Assembly: GCA_024277475.1 (NCBI GenBank)
Contig: JAJRVC010000058.1
Coordinates: 1 to 19,437 of the forward strand
Direction of reading: 5' to 3'
Source: Deltaproteobacteria bacterium
GTDB taxonomy: Bacteria; Desulfobacterota; Desulfobacteria; Desulfobacterales; JAFDCJ01
DNA: 19,437 bases
The translations under genes and the position numbers were made by a program. Below are positions 7,817-15,251 of this stretch, piece after piece (position 1 is the stretch's first letter; every line of letters starts with the position of its first letter). A model generated the notes under the pieces. That model made no database searches and was not told the DNA's origin. It saw only the letters and a list, made by a program, of their open reading frames with translations.

Positions 7817-9238
7817 TTAATTTCCATCCGTGACTTGTCTTACAAACCGGACGGCCAAAGCATCCAATTCCTTCAGCTGCTCACCACTCAGACGGTTGTC
7901 GATGTTATTTTGCATCAGCGTTGCCGCTTTTTCTTCAGCAACCTCGGCAAGAGTTTTACGGCCCTTGTCCTCCCATTGTTCCTGGGTTTGGCGAAACAGG
8001 ATTTTGGGTATAAAAAGTTCCGTTCGAAAATTTTCGGCCGTGTGCATCCGATCCAGAAAGGATCCCGATATCCCCACGTCTCTTATAAGTTCCAGCGCCA
8101 AAGTTTCCGTATTAACTTCAACGCCTCGCAGGTAGCGTTTTACGTAAGATATGATTTCATCATCGATCACGGCTTGAGCCGGTGAGTAGCTTAGCTCTGA
8201 CTGCAGTTGACCGACCGACCAGATATTGGAGACACCGTTTTGCAGATGCGTCAAGAATCCGCACATTTTCTCCAGTGCTGCCTGAGAATCCGGACACATG
8301 GACTCGGTTGAAACCCAACTGGCCGATGGTATGTCATAAAAACGCCCCATTATGGCGGCGATTTGGGCAAAAAGATGGTTTTCCGGTCCGCCGGTGACTG
8401 CTGTACTCCTGCGCATATCAAATGTGTGTGCAAGTCCAAGGTTAAAGACACAGGGTCGGCCCGGCTCAAGGATCTGGTTTATGACGATGCCCGCCAAAAT
8501 TTCGGCGGTTCCCACTGCCGAGGAGCCGGCCAGGGTAACCGGACCGGAAACACCGGCCATCGGTTCACCATTGATGGTGGTGGGGATACCATGGCCGGCG
8601 GAGGATTTAAAGATTTCAAGGGCCAGGTTTGTCCAGCGCAGCGGTCCATGGGCCGTAAAACCGACGCTGAACCAGGGGTAATCGCCGACTACTTTCTGCA
8701 TTTCGACCATCATGTCTGAACCCTGAGGCGTAAAGCACAAGACGCGGATATGTTTTTTCGTATTTTCGGCGATGGTACGAAGCCCCACCACATCACGGGC
8801 CCGGGGAGGTACATCATCAAGAGCAAAACCAAACACACCGTCGATGTTCTCCAGTTGATCCAGCAGTCGGGCCGCCCCTGCCATATCATCCCGGGTGAAG
8901 GGGCGAATGGCATTATTTTCATAAATCTTAAGTCCCGGGACAGACCAGATGTGGGCCTCACTCGTTGCACTGACCGTTTTGCCGTTTCCATCCCGGTCGG
9001 CAAATAGAAATTCTTTGGGGCAAAGCGTGAGTTTTTCTGCAACCATTTCCTCCGGCAGCCTGATGACATGGGTGGAACGTCCCTTACGCGCACCCGCAGC
9101 CAGCAGCAAACCGCATATCTCATCATGATCCAGTTGGATGCCAGGCTCCTGCAGCAGGCTTATTGCAGCCGTGTGTATTTGTTCAGCGATTTCGTGTTCT
9201 TTCATAACCGGATAACCGTTGAGTTTTCCATACCACAT
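7817..9238 (-). CDS. MttB-family (trimethylamine methyltransferase-like) corrinoid-dependent methyltransferase, non-pyrrolysine type
   Basis: The protein is 473 residues from the chosen ATG. The N-terminus (EIAEQIHTAAISLLQEPGIQLDHDEICGLL) is the usual opening helix pair of the MttB superfamily, followed by the TIM-barrel body with segments such as NGEPMAGVSGPVTLAGS and a Met/Ser-rich C-terminal part. The family moves a methyl group from a methylamine or quaternary amine (glycine betaine, proline betaine, carnitine in known members) to a corrinoid protein. No in-frame UAG interrupts the gene, so it is not a pyrrolysine enzyme like classical MttB. The open frame extends to a TTG at 9316 and includes an ATG at 9259; no start has a good ribosome-binding site, and 9238 was chosen from the expected family N-terminus. 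No cognate corrinoid protein or activator is nearby. Confidence 0.88.
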   Translation of the reverse strand: MWYGKLNGYPVMKEHEIAEQIHTAAISLLQEPGIQLDHDEICGLLLAAGARKGRSTHVIRLPEEMVAEKLTLCPKEFLFADRDGNGKTVSATSEAHIWSVPGLKIYENNAIRPFTRDDMAGAARLLDQLENIDGVFGFALDDVPPRARDVVGLRTIAENTKKHIRVLCFTPQGSDMMVEMQKVVGDYPWFSVGFTAHGPLRWTNLALEIFKSSAGHGIPTTINGEPMAGVSGPVTLAGSSAVGTAEILAGIVINQILEPGRPCVFNLGLAHTFDMRRSTAVTGGPENHLFAQIAAIMGRFYDIPSASWVSTESMCPDSQAALEKMCGFLTHLQNGVSNIWSVGQLQSELSYSPAQAVIDDEIISYVKRYLRGVEVNTETLALELIRDVGISGSFLDRMHTAENFRTELFIPKILFRQTQEQWEDKGRKTLAEVAEEKAATLMQNNIDNRLSGEQLKELDALAVRFVRQVTDGN

Positions 9239-9374
9239 AATTATGAGTTTACGACCCATGAGATAGCATGTCCGCTGGGCTTTAGTCAAGATTTCCGGAG
9301 GCGTCGAGTTCTTCAAACCATTATCCGGAAAGTTTAGGCAGAACGGGCTGCCCCGGTGAGTTTACGGTTGATCC

Positions 9375-9401
9375 TATTTGGATGGAGTCTAAGAAAATCG
9401 T
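9375..9401 (+). other. 27-base segment shared with the ABC ATPase gene at 15912-15938
   Basis: Bases 9375-9401 match 15912-15938 at 25 of 27 positions. In both places the same reading phase gives IWMESKK followed by Ile or Thr and then Val. At 9375 it lies in the 183-base gap between the methyltransferase and oxidoreductase C, and the phase stops at 9412-9414. Flanking sequence does not match the ATPase gene. It may be a decayed gene fragment or short copied patch. The rest of this gap shows nothing recognisable. Confidence 0.5.
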
Positions 9402-9421
9402 GGAGCTAAAATAGCTGACAA

Positions 9422-10453
9422 TTACATATCCGCGATTTTAACCGGTTTTCCTGTGGCCGCCGATTCCTCGATTGCTAAAACGATTTCCATGGAATGACAA
9501 GCATCCTGCACATCTGAAAGAATCGGCTCATCATGTAAGATATTATTTGTGAGGTTGTCGAATTCCTGCTGAAACGGGTGGTGATCGACGGCACCTGAAT
9601 TGGGGGTGTCCGATGAAAGGGTGATAAAATCCGTTTGTTCCGGAAATAAGGTCTTTGAATATATACGGTTATCTCTGATGGCGCCTTCGGAGCCTAGTAA
9701 ATTGATGTTAAATTGATAAGGAAAGCACAGGCCATCCAGTGAGGCAGAGAGTTTTCCAATGCGCTCGTCTCTGAATTTAATGGAGGCCACCAGGGTCGTA
9801 TCGTAGTCAAAATCAGGCCGGCTTTTGCAGCGATATGCGAATACTTCTTCAACCTCTTTGCCCGACAAATAACGTACGATATCAGCGGCATGGCATCCGC
9901 CGGTGATCATTGCGCCGCCGGCAAATTCTTTTTTTCGTATCCAATTGTAACTTGAAAAGGATTTTTTGATTCCATGCCAGTAATCTGCTTCAACGTAATA
10001 AATATCACCAATCGCTTGTTTTTTCAGCAACGCCTTCAAATTTATTATCATGGGATGCCAGCGGAGTACAAAACTAACCACGGAGCGTGAGTCTGCTTTT
10101 CTTGCTGCGGCGCGCAATGCCTGAAGTTCCTTGTAGTTGATCGCCGTGGGTTTTTCTAATATGAGATGTTTATCGGCCTCAAAGGCCTGGATTGCTTCGC
10201 GGGCATGCAGGTAGTTGGGCATACAGATGGATACGATATCTACGGCAGGATCTGCAAGCATATCCTCGTAGTGCCTGTAAACTTTTGCCTCCGGATTATA
10301 TTGAGCGGCAAGCCTTTGTGCGCTTTTTTCCGAACGGCTGCACACCGCCGCAAAATACAGATGAGGGTTGTTCTCTATCGCTTTGGCATGTTCGTACGTC
10401 ACCTGGCCGGCCCCGCGTATCCCGACACCCAGGTGTTTATTCTGATGCCTCAT
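9422..10453 (-). CDS. Gfo/Idh/MocA-family NAD(P)-dependent oxidoreductase (copy C)
   Basis: The protein is 343 residues. The Rossmann motif is GIRGAGQVTYEHAKAI (residues 11-26). The EKP motif at 100-102 (HLILEKPTAIN) holds the catalytic lysine, and GGCHAADIVRYL (185-196) is the second-domain signature with its histidine. The ATG at 10453 was chosen because AAAAGGA lies upstream and a candidate promoter -10 element lies at 10497-10502; longer TTG (10525) or ATG (10495) starts would fall inside the promoter. It is probably the first gene of the minus-strand block and diverges from the binding-protein gene at 10920. It likely oxidises or reduces a cyclic or sugar-like intermediate; the exact substrate is unknown. 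Confidence 0.92.
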   Translation of the reverse strand: MRHQNKHLGVGIRGAGQVTYEHAKAIENNPHLYFAAVCSRSEKSAQRLAAQYNPEAKVYRHYEDMLADPAVDIVSICMPNYLHAREAIQAFEADKHLILEKPTAINYKELQALRAAARKADSRSVVSFVLRWHPMIINLKALLKKQAIGDIYYVEADYWHGIKKSFSSYNWIRKKEFAGGAMITGGCHAADIVRYLSGKEVEEVFAYRCKSRPDFDYDTTLVASIKFRDERIGKLSASLDGLCFPYQFNINLLGSEGAIRDNRIYSKTLFPEQTDFITLSSDTPNSGAVDHHPFQQEFDNLTNNILHDEPILSDVQDACHSMEIVLAIEESAATGKPVKIADM

Positions 10454-10496
10454 TTCAGATTTTTCCTTTTGTTGTAATCCAAATATGCTGAACATT

Positions 10497-10525
10497 CGAA
10501 TAATGAACTCTGCGTGAATTGTCAA
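10497..10525 (-). promoter_or_regulatory. Candidate sigma70 promoter for the minus-strand block
   Basis: Reading the minus strand, TTGACA (10525-10520) is followed after 17 bases by TATTCG (10502-10497). The -35 is a perfect consensus; the -10 is weak (3 of 6). A transcript starting near 10490 would give a leader of about 37 bases to the ATG at 10453, with its ribosome-binding site inside. Confidence 0.45.
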
Positions 10526-10585
10526 CGATGATTTTTGCTAACGACAGGCAAGAATCCGTGGGATAGACTTCAAAGATGCTCAATA

Positions 10586-10604
10586 AACAAAGCGATGCTT
10601 TGTT
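10586..10604. other. Perfect 8-bp hairpin in the divergent control region
   Basis: AACAAAGC (10586-10593) and GCTTTGTT (10597-10604) are perfect complements around a GAT loop. It sits between the two divergent promoters, so it could be a protein-binding palindrome. Neither side has a clear T-run as a terminator would. Just beyond it, about 10619-10648, is sequence resembling a degenerate 'GCGTCCTTTGCGTC' intergenic repeat. The 10454-10919 gap holds no gene. Confidence 0.4.
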
Positions 10605-10694
10605 CTCGAATAAAAATTTTCAGCGTCCTTTGCGTCTGATGGTGAACTATCCTCAAATCCGTCTGAATTTTCAATTCCATCGGAAAAATTAGTA

Positions 10695-10723
10695 TTGACA
10701 ACAAATTCCGCTTTGGTTATCAG
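10695..10723 (+). promoter_or_regulatory. Candidate sigma70 promoter for the plus-strand transport/enolase block
   Basis: TTGACA at 10695-10700 is followed after exactly 17 bases by TATCAG at 10718-10723 (4 of 6 to the -10 consensus). It would leave a leader of about 190 bases before the binding-protein ATG at 10920. That long leader contains the inverted repeat at 10768-10786. Confidence 0.5.
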
Positions 10724-10767
10724 AATAATCTCGGCGGTTGTTTAATCGGCGTCTCAATAGGTTGGTC

Positions 10768-10786
10768 TACATCTGAAACCGATGTA
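10768..10786. promoter_or_regulatory. Candidate operator-like inverted repeat
   Basis: TACATC (10768-10773) and GATGTA (10781-10786) are perfect complements around TGAAACC. It lies about 45 bases downstream of the candidate plus-strand -10, a position that suits a repressor site or a leader hairpin. No second copy was found, and the match is short enough to arise by chance. Confidence 0.3.
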
Positions 10787-10919
10787 CAATTCACCATTTT
10801 TAATTAATCAGCTTTGAAAAAGCGAATTCTTGATTCTTCCCAACCATCAGCAATTTACCGATAACGAATAACTCCCACTTGTTTGCTCAATTGGGGAACT
10901 ACTTTGAAAGGAGGAAGTT

Positions 10920-11918
10920 ATGAAAGGGAAACTTGTTGTGCTATTTGCGGTTTTAGCGATTTTGACGATTGTATCCGGGGGCCAGGCGGCGGACCTTACC
11001 AAAGTGGATTTTCAATTGAATTGGAAAATCACCGGTGACCATGCCCCCTATTATGTTGCCTTGAAAAAGGGGTGGTTTCAAGAAGAAGGATTGGATGTGA
11101 ATATTATCCTGGGACAGGGATCAGGCTATACGGTTAAGGTGCTGGATGCCAAGAAAGCCGATATCGGTATCGCCGATGCACCGGTGCCTATCAAGGGAAT
11201 TGCCCAGGGCGCTAAAATAAAAATCGTGGGCATCATCTTTGACAAACACCCCAACAGCATGTTTTTCTGGAAGGACAGCGGAATCACGAAACCACAGGAT
11301 ATCGTCGGTAAAACGGTCGCGGTTCCGGCCGCCGACGGCCACAAGGTGATGTGGCCGGCATTTGCTAAACAGATCGGCGTCGATCCGGGCAGTGTCAGAT
11401 TCATCAACATTGAACCGGCCGCCAAAGTAGCCGCGCTGGCCACCAAAAAAGCGGACGTCGTATTTGAACTTTACACCGGCAAACCGTTCATGGAAAAAGC
11501 TATTCCGGCCGACCAGCTCGGTAATTTTCTCTGGTCGGATTACGGATTTAATGCGTACGCGCATTCCTTTGTGGCGCGCAACGATATCATCGAAAACAAT
11601 CCGGAAATGGTAAGAAAGTTTCTGAAGGCGGCTTACCGTGGATGGGATTTTACTCTCAAAAATCCCGAAGAGGCGATTGCGATTTTGTCCGAATATCACC
11701 CCATTAATCAAACCGATTATGTGGCGAATCTGAAGGTAGTGATGGCGTTCTTCCAAACCGACCGCTATCGAAAGTATGGTATTGGCTATATCGATCCCGG
11801 CAAAATGGCGGATACCATCAACCTTGTGGATAAGTATTTGGGTGTTAAGGTTAATTTCAAGCCTGAAGATGCCTACACCTCGGAATTTCTGCCCGATCCA
11901 CCTTATAAACTGGAATAA
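10920..11918 (+). CDS. NitT/TauT-type ABC substrate-binding protein (NMT1/THI5-like)
   Basis: This 332-residue protein is the periplasmic receptor of an importer. Residues 1-23 are a clear signal peptide: a KGK charged start, a hydrophobic core, and cleavage expected after GGQA. The mature N-terminus KVDFQLNWKITGDHAPYYVALKKGWFQEEGLDV is diagnostic of the NMT1/THI5-like fold. The hinge and second lobe are seen at DIVGKTVAVP and further on. The start is certain: AAAGGAGG at 10907-10914 is an excellent ribosome-binding site five bases before ATG. As first gene of the plus block it has its own candidate promoter. It likely works with the two permeases at 13661-15249 and the ATPase at 15367, although an enolase-type gene intervenes. 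The family includes sulfonate, nitrate, hydroxymethylpyrimidine and phthalate receptors; the ligand is not predictable by eye. Confidence 0.94.
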   Translation: MKGKLVVLFAVLAILTIVSGGQAADLTKVDFQLNWKITGDHAPYYVALKKGWFQEEGLDVNIILGQGSGYTVKVLDAKKADIGIADAPVPIKGIAQGAKIKIVGIIFDKHPNSMFFWKDSGITKPQDIVGKTVAVPAADGHKVMWPAFAKQIGVDPGSVRFINIEPAAKVAALATKKADVVFELYTGKPFMEKAIPADQLGNFLWSDYGFNAYAHSFVARNDIIENNPEMVRKFLKAAYRGWDFTLKNPEEAIAILSEYHPINQTDYVANLKVVMAFFQTDRYRKYGIGYIDPGKMADTINLVDKYLGVKVNFKPEDAYTSEFLPDPPYKLE

Positions 11919-12203
11919 CAAAAAACGGAAACAATACCAAAGTTTTTTTCCGATCAGACTGGCCGTTTTTTTGGCCGGAGGCGCCGCTCGTATGTAATAA
12001 AAATTAATGCTCCCTTTCAGGGAGGGGTCAGTGCCCCCGTGGAGCGGGATCTTCGACGGGCCCTCTGAACCCGGGTATCTACCCAATATTCAATTCCGCG
12101 ATAAATCGGGAGTTCCGCTGCGCTACGACCGGCTAAGCTCGTCCGGATTAGAGTAATCCGTGTAATCTGCGAAATCTGTGGGTTTAATTGCGAGGAATGC
12201 AGT
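11919..12203. other. Intergenic region of 285 bases between binding protein and enolase-type gene
   Basis: No gene is supported on the plus strand. A weak inverted repeat, CGGAAA (11926-11931) with TTTCCG (11947-11952), sits just after the stop, too poor to call a terminator. The second half is repeat sequence: the 12091-12145 dispersed repeat and then an adjacent AATCCGTGTAATCTGCGAAATC-like stretch at about 12156-12180, a style common in intergenic repeats. A long minus-strand open frame reaching into this region is the shadow of the binding-protein gene. Confidence 0.6.
12091..12145 (-). repeat. Dispersed intergenic repeat, copy 2 (compact form)
   Basis: This is the reverse-complement partner of the repeat at 6491-6576: 12114-12145 matches 30 of 32, 12091-12111 matches 19 of 21. 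Here the two blocks are separated by only two bases, so this looks like the ancestral compact form and the other copy like one that gained 33 bases. The two copies point in opposite directions, about 5.5 kb apart. Confidence 0.75.
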
Positions 12204-13598
12204 ATGGCTAAAAATACAGACATAAAATCAGCGGATGTGAGCGTATATTTTCTGCCGGTTGAAATGCGAATACCTTTAAAATTCGGACCTGAGACCGTTA
12301 CATCCGTGACCTGCGCACGAATCCGCATGCGCGTGAAAAGTCAGGACGGTGAACCCGTTGAAGGCTGGGGAGAGACACCATTAGGGGTCCAATGGGTGTG
12401 GCCAAGCGCACTCTCTTATGAAGAGCGTAATGAGGTTTTGAAAGATTTCACCCTGAAATTAGCGTCGGTCTGGCAGGTGTTTGATCAGAGTGGGCATCCG
12501 ATGGAGATCGGCCATGCATTTCAAGAACAAATGCTCCCCCGGCTTCTTAAAGAATTCAACTCGAAAAGAGAAAGCTCCGAACCAATGCCTTGGCTGGCGG
12601 CGTTGGTCTGTTGTTCGGCGTTTGATATTGCCCTTCATGATGCCTATGGCGTCCTTCACCGGAAACCCGTGTACGAAACCTACAATAAGCACTATATGAA
12701 TCAGGATCTGTCCTATTATCTGGATCCTGTCCAAGGAAGTGCGCTGTCCTTTGCCGGAAAATATCCTGAAGATTTTTTCATCAACCCTGCGCCGAAGCAA
12801 CTCATGGCCTGGCATCTCGTTGGAGGATTGGATTGGCTTTCGTTGTCGGAAAAGACTGAGACCGCCCCCGATGACGGATATCCGGTGGTATTGTCCGATT
12901 GGATTAAGAGAGACGGCTTGAAATGCCTGAAAGTCAAGCTCCGGGGAAATGATGCAGCCTGGGATTATGATCGGATTGTGCAGGTGGGAAAGATCGGCTT
13001 GGAACACCAGGTCGACTGGCTTACCGCGGATTTCAATTGTACCGTCTCAGAACCGGTCTATGTCAACGATATCCTGGATCGACTGATTATGGAACATCCC
13101 CGTATATATGGTATGATTTTATATGTCGAACAGCCATTTCCATATGACCTTGAGAAGCACCAAATTGATGTTCACAGTGTCTCGGCCCGTAAACCGCTCT
13201 TTATGGATGAAAGCGCCCATGATTGGCGATTCGTTCGGATGGGCCGAACCCTGGGATGGTCCGGGGTGGCTTTGAAAACCTGTAAGACTCAAACCGGTGC
13301 TCTTTTAAGCCTCTGCTGGGCCAAAGCGCATGGTATGACACTCATGGTTCAGGATCTAACCAATCCAATGCTCGCTCAGATTCCTCATGTACTGCTGGCC
13401 GCCTATGCGGGAACGATAATGGGGGTGGAGACAAATTCCATGCAGTTTTATCCTGATACCTCATATCCCGAGGCTGCGGTTCACCCGGAAATCTATCGTC
13501 GAAAAAACGGCCGAGTGGATCTGTCGACGGCACAGGGGCCGGGCTTTGGTTACCGTATGAACGAAATCGACAGAAAGCTTCCCCAGGTCAGTTTTTAG
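12204..13598 (+). CDS. Enolase-superfamily (mandelate racemase/muconate lactonizing-like) enzyme, copy 1
   Basis: The protein is 464 residues, longer than the usual 360-400. The family removes a proton alpha to a carboxylate with Mg2+ help, then racemises, epimerises, dehydrates or cycloisomerises. Active-site candidates on the C-terminal barrel are the KxK base KVK (243-245), metal ligands Asp276 (TADFN), Glu309 (YVEQP) and Asp335/Glu336 (FMDESAH), and the opposite-face lysine Lys358 (VALKTCK). This lysine-lysine arrangement is the muconate lactonizing/dipeptide epimerase subgroup pattern. The ATG at 12204 has GAGGAA six bases upstream. It lies between the binding protein and the permeases, so its substrate is likely the imported compound. 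The extra length (about residues 165-230) looks like an insertion before the barrel base. Exact reaction unknown. Confidence 0.86.
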   Translation: MAKNTDIKSADVSVYFLPVEMRIPLKFGPETVTSVTCARIRMRVKSQDGEPVEGWGETPLGVQWVWPSALSYEERNEVLKDFTLKLASVWQVFDQSGHPMEIGHAFQEQMLPRLLKEFNSKRESSEPMPWLAALVCCSAFDIALHDAYGVLHRKPVYETYNKHYMNQDLSYYLDPVQGSALSFAGKYPEDFFINPAPKQLMAWHLVGGLDWLSLSEKTETAPDDGYPVVLSDWIKRDGLKCLKVKLRGNDAAWDYDRIVQVGKIGLEHQVDWLTADFNCTVSEPVYVNDILDRLIMEHPRIYGMILYVEQPFPYDLEKHQIDVHSVSARKPLFMDESAHDWRFVRMGRTLGWSGVALKTCKTQTGALLSLCWAKAHGMTLMVQDLTNPMLAQIPHVLLAAYAGTIMGVETNSMQFYPDTSYPEAAVHPEIYRRKNGRVDLSTAQGPGFGYRMNEIDRKLPQVSF

Positions 13599-13660
13599 CA
13601 AAGCACACCGGATTCAAAATGATTTGACAAATAGTCGGGGATTGAATATCAAGGGGTTTG

Positions 13661-14446
13661 ATGAAAAAAATAAGAACTATCGTCAAAAATCACTATAAGA
13701 AGCTGCTGGCTATTTTAGCTTTTCTTTTAATTTGGCAGCTCATCGTAATGATTTCCGGTATCAAAGAATTTATTCTACCGTCGCCGATAACAACCTTTTC
13801 CTACCTTTTAGTTCCGGATTTAGCCTCTCAGTATAATTGGCCCATTCACATTCGAACCACCCTGATCGAAATATTAATTGGTTTTACGGTAACGGCTATT
13901 GTGGGAATCCTCGTGGCGGTTTTGATGGTCTGGTCCAGTGTTTTGAGGCATATCATCAGGCCCGTCATTACCCTCTTTTACTCCTTGCCCAAAATAGCGT
14001 TAGCTCCTCTTTTTCTTCTTTGGTTCGGATATGGCATCATACCCAATGTGATGATCGCGTTTCTGGTTGCTTTCTTTCCGATCGTGATCAACACAGAGGT
14101 TGGATTGAATGCGGTTGAAGAGGATTTATTGGATCTGGTCCACTACCTGCATGCGAGCAAATGGCAGGTGCTGGTTAAAATACGGCTTCCCAATGCGCTG
14201 CCATTTATTTTCTCGGGATTTAAAATTAGCGCGACTCTTTGTGTCGTTGGTGCGATCGTCGGTGAGTTTATTGCATCTTTTCAGGGACTTGGCTTCGTGT
14301 TGAAGAGTGCCCAGGGACTCATGGATACACCGCCGATGTTCGCCAGTCTGATTCTTATCTCAATCCTGGGTCTATCCCTTTTCGGCTTTATTTCGCTCCT
14401 GGAGCAATGGGTTATGCCCTGGCAGAAAAGTAAGCAAAATCCATGA
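13661..14446 (+). CDS. ABC transporter permease, NitT/TauT family (tandem copy 1)
   Basis: This 261-residue inner-membrane protein has about six hydrophobic segments. After the first segment comes EFILPSP, a family landmark. The EAA-type coupling loop reads LHASKWQVLVKIRLPNALPFIFSGFKI, followed by GAIVGEFIAS. The ATG at 13661 is preceded by AAGGGG at 13651-13656; a TTG directly before it (13658) is unlikely to be used. Its stop overlaps the next permease start in ATGATG (14443-14448). The two permeases are clearly paralogous and probably form a heterodimeric channel, unusual because most NitT/TauT systems encode one permease. Confidence 0.93.
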   Translation: MKKIRTIVKNHYKKLLAILAFLLIWQLIVMISGIKEFILPSPITTFSYLLVPDLASQYNWPIHIRTTLIEILIGFTVTAIVGILVAVLMVWSSVLRHIIRPVITLFYSLPKIALAPLFLLWFGYGIIPNVMIAFLVAFFPIVINTEVGLNAVEEDLLDLVHYLHASKWQVLVKIRLPNALPFIFSGFKISATLCVVGAIVGEFIASFQGLGFVLKSAQGLMDTPPMFASLILISILGLSLFGFISLLEQWVMPWQKSKQNP

Positions 14447-15249
14447 TGGCAGAAACTATATTAAAAAAAATATTTGGCATCTTCAGAAGAAATTATCAGA
14501 CACCGCTGGTGATTCTGGTCATTTTCCTGATGTGGCAGTTTGGTGTCATGCTTTTCAACGTTCGAGAGTTTATCCTGCCGTCTCCGGTTGCCACGCTGGA
14601 ACATTTATTTTTATCTCAGCCGGATGCCAATTACAATTGGTCGGTGCATTTAGGCACTACTATTTATGAGGTTCTAATCAGCTTTGTAGTAACCAGCTTT
14701 GTCGGAATTGTCATTGCGATCATCATGGCCTGGTCGCGACTCATGAACGACTTGTTGCTACCGGTCTTTGTTTTTATTAATTCCCTTCCTACCATAGCGG
14801 TTGCGCCGATTATTACGCTGTGGTTTGGATACGGTCTTTTAACCAATGTTTTTATCGCCTTCCTGGTGTCCTTCTTCCCGGTAGTGGTGAATGTCGCCGT
14901 CGGGCTGAACAAGGTCAACGAGGATCTATTGGATTTAGTTCGCTATCTGCATGGGTCCAAATGGCAGATTTTTATTAAAATTCGAATTCCGAATTCCCTT
15001 CCCTATCTTTTTGCCGGATTAAAAATCTGCTCCACCATGTGCGTGGTCGGCGCCATTGTCGGTGAGTTTATCGCGTCCGACAGGGGATTAGGATATATCA
15101 TCATCAACTCCCAATTTACGATGGACACGCCTCCCATATTTGCTGCTCTCATCTTAATTTCCGTAATCGGCGTCGTCCTTTCGGGCCTGGTGTCTCTGTT
15201 TGAAAAAATATTGATGCCTTGGCATCGGTCTGCGGCTATTGAGGTTTAA
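14443..15249 (+). CDS. ABC transporter permease, NitT/TauT family (tandem copy 2)
   Basis: This 268-residue permease is a paralogue of the upstream one: both share FILPSP, YNW.VH..TT, the LHxSKWQ.xxKIR.PN coupling loop and GAIVGEFIAS. Translation probably re-initiates at ATG 14443 or 14446, overlapping the previous stop, so the two are translationally coupled. Copy 2 carries a divergent C-terminus ending HRSAAIEV. It precedes a 117-base gap with a hairpin and then the ATPase. With copy 1 it likely makes the membrane pore for the binding protein at 10920. Confidence 0.93.
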   Translation: MMAETILKKIFGIFRRNYQTPLVILVIFLMWQFGVMLFNVREFILPSPVATLEHLFLSQPDANYNWSVHLGTTIYEVLISFVVTSFVGIVIAIIMAWSRLMNDLLLPVFVFINSLPTIAVAPIITLWFGYGLLTNVFIAFLVSFFPVVVNVAVGLNKVNEDLLDLVRYLHGSKWQIFIKIRIPNSLPYLFAGLKICSTMCVVGAIVGEFIASDRGLGYIIINSQFTMDTPPIFAALILISVIGVVLSGLVSLFEKILMPWHRSAAIEV

Positions 15250-15251
15250 GG

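Noticed and set aside
7817..9238. Pyrrolysine codon (in-frame UAG) in the MttB-like gene
   Set aside because: The frame is open throughout with no internal amber codon, so pyrrolysine is not indicated.
9239..9316. N-terminal extension of the MttB-like protein from a TTG at 9316
   Set aside because: No ribosome-binding site supports it and the extension goes beyond the usual family N-terminus. It remains possible, so the start is reported as uncertain.
11121..12086. Minus-strand open frame of 321 codons antisense to the binding-protein gene
   Set aside because: It mirrors a clear coding gene with signal peptide, ribosome-binding site and family motifs on the plus strand. Its own translation shows no recognisable family and runs into intergenic repeat sequence.
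12459..13007. Minus-strand open frame of 182 codons inside the first enolase-type gene
   Set aside because: It is antisense to a gene with intact active-site motifs and shows no family features.
13624..13652. TTGACA-N17-TATCAA promoter-like sequence before the first tandem permease
   Set aside because: The -10 would overlap the ribosome-binding site and transcription would start at about the ATG, giving a leaderless message. Chance similarity or a very weak internal promoter is more likely.
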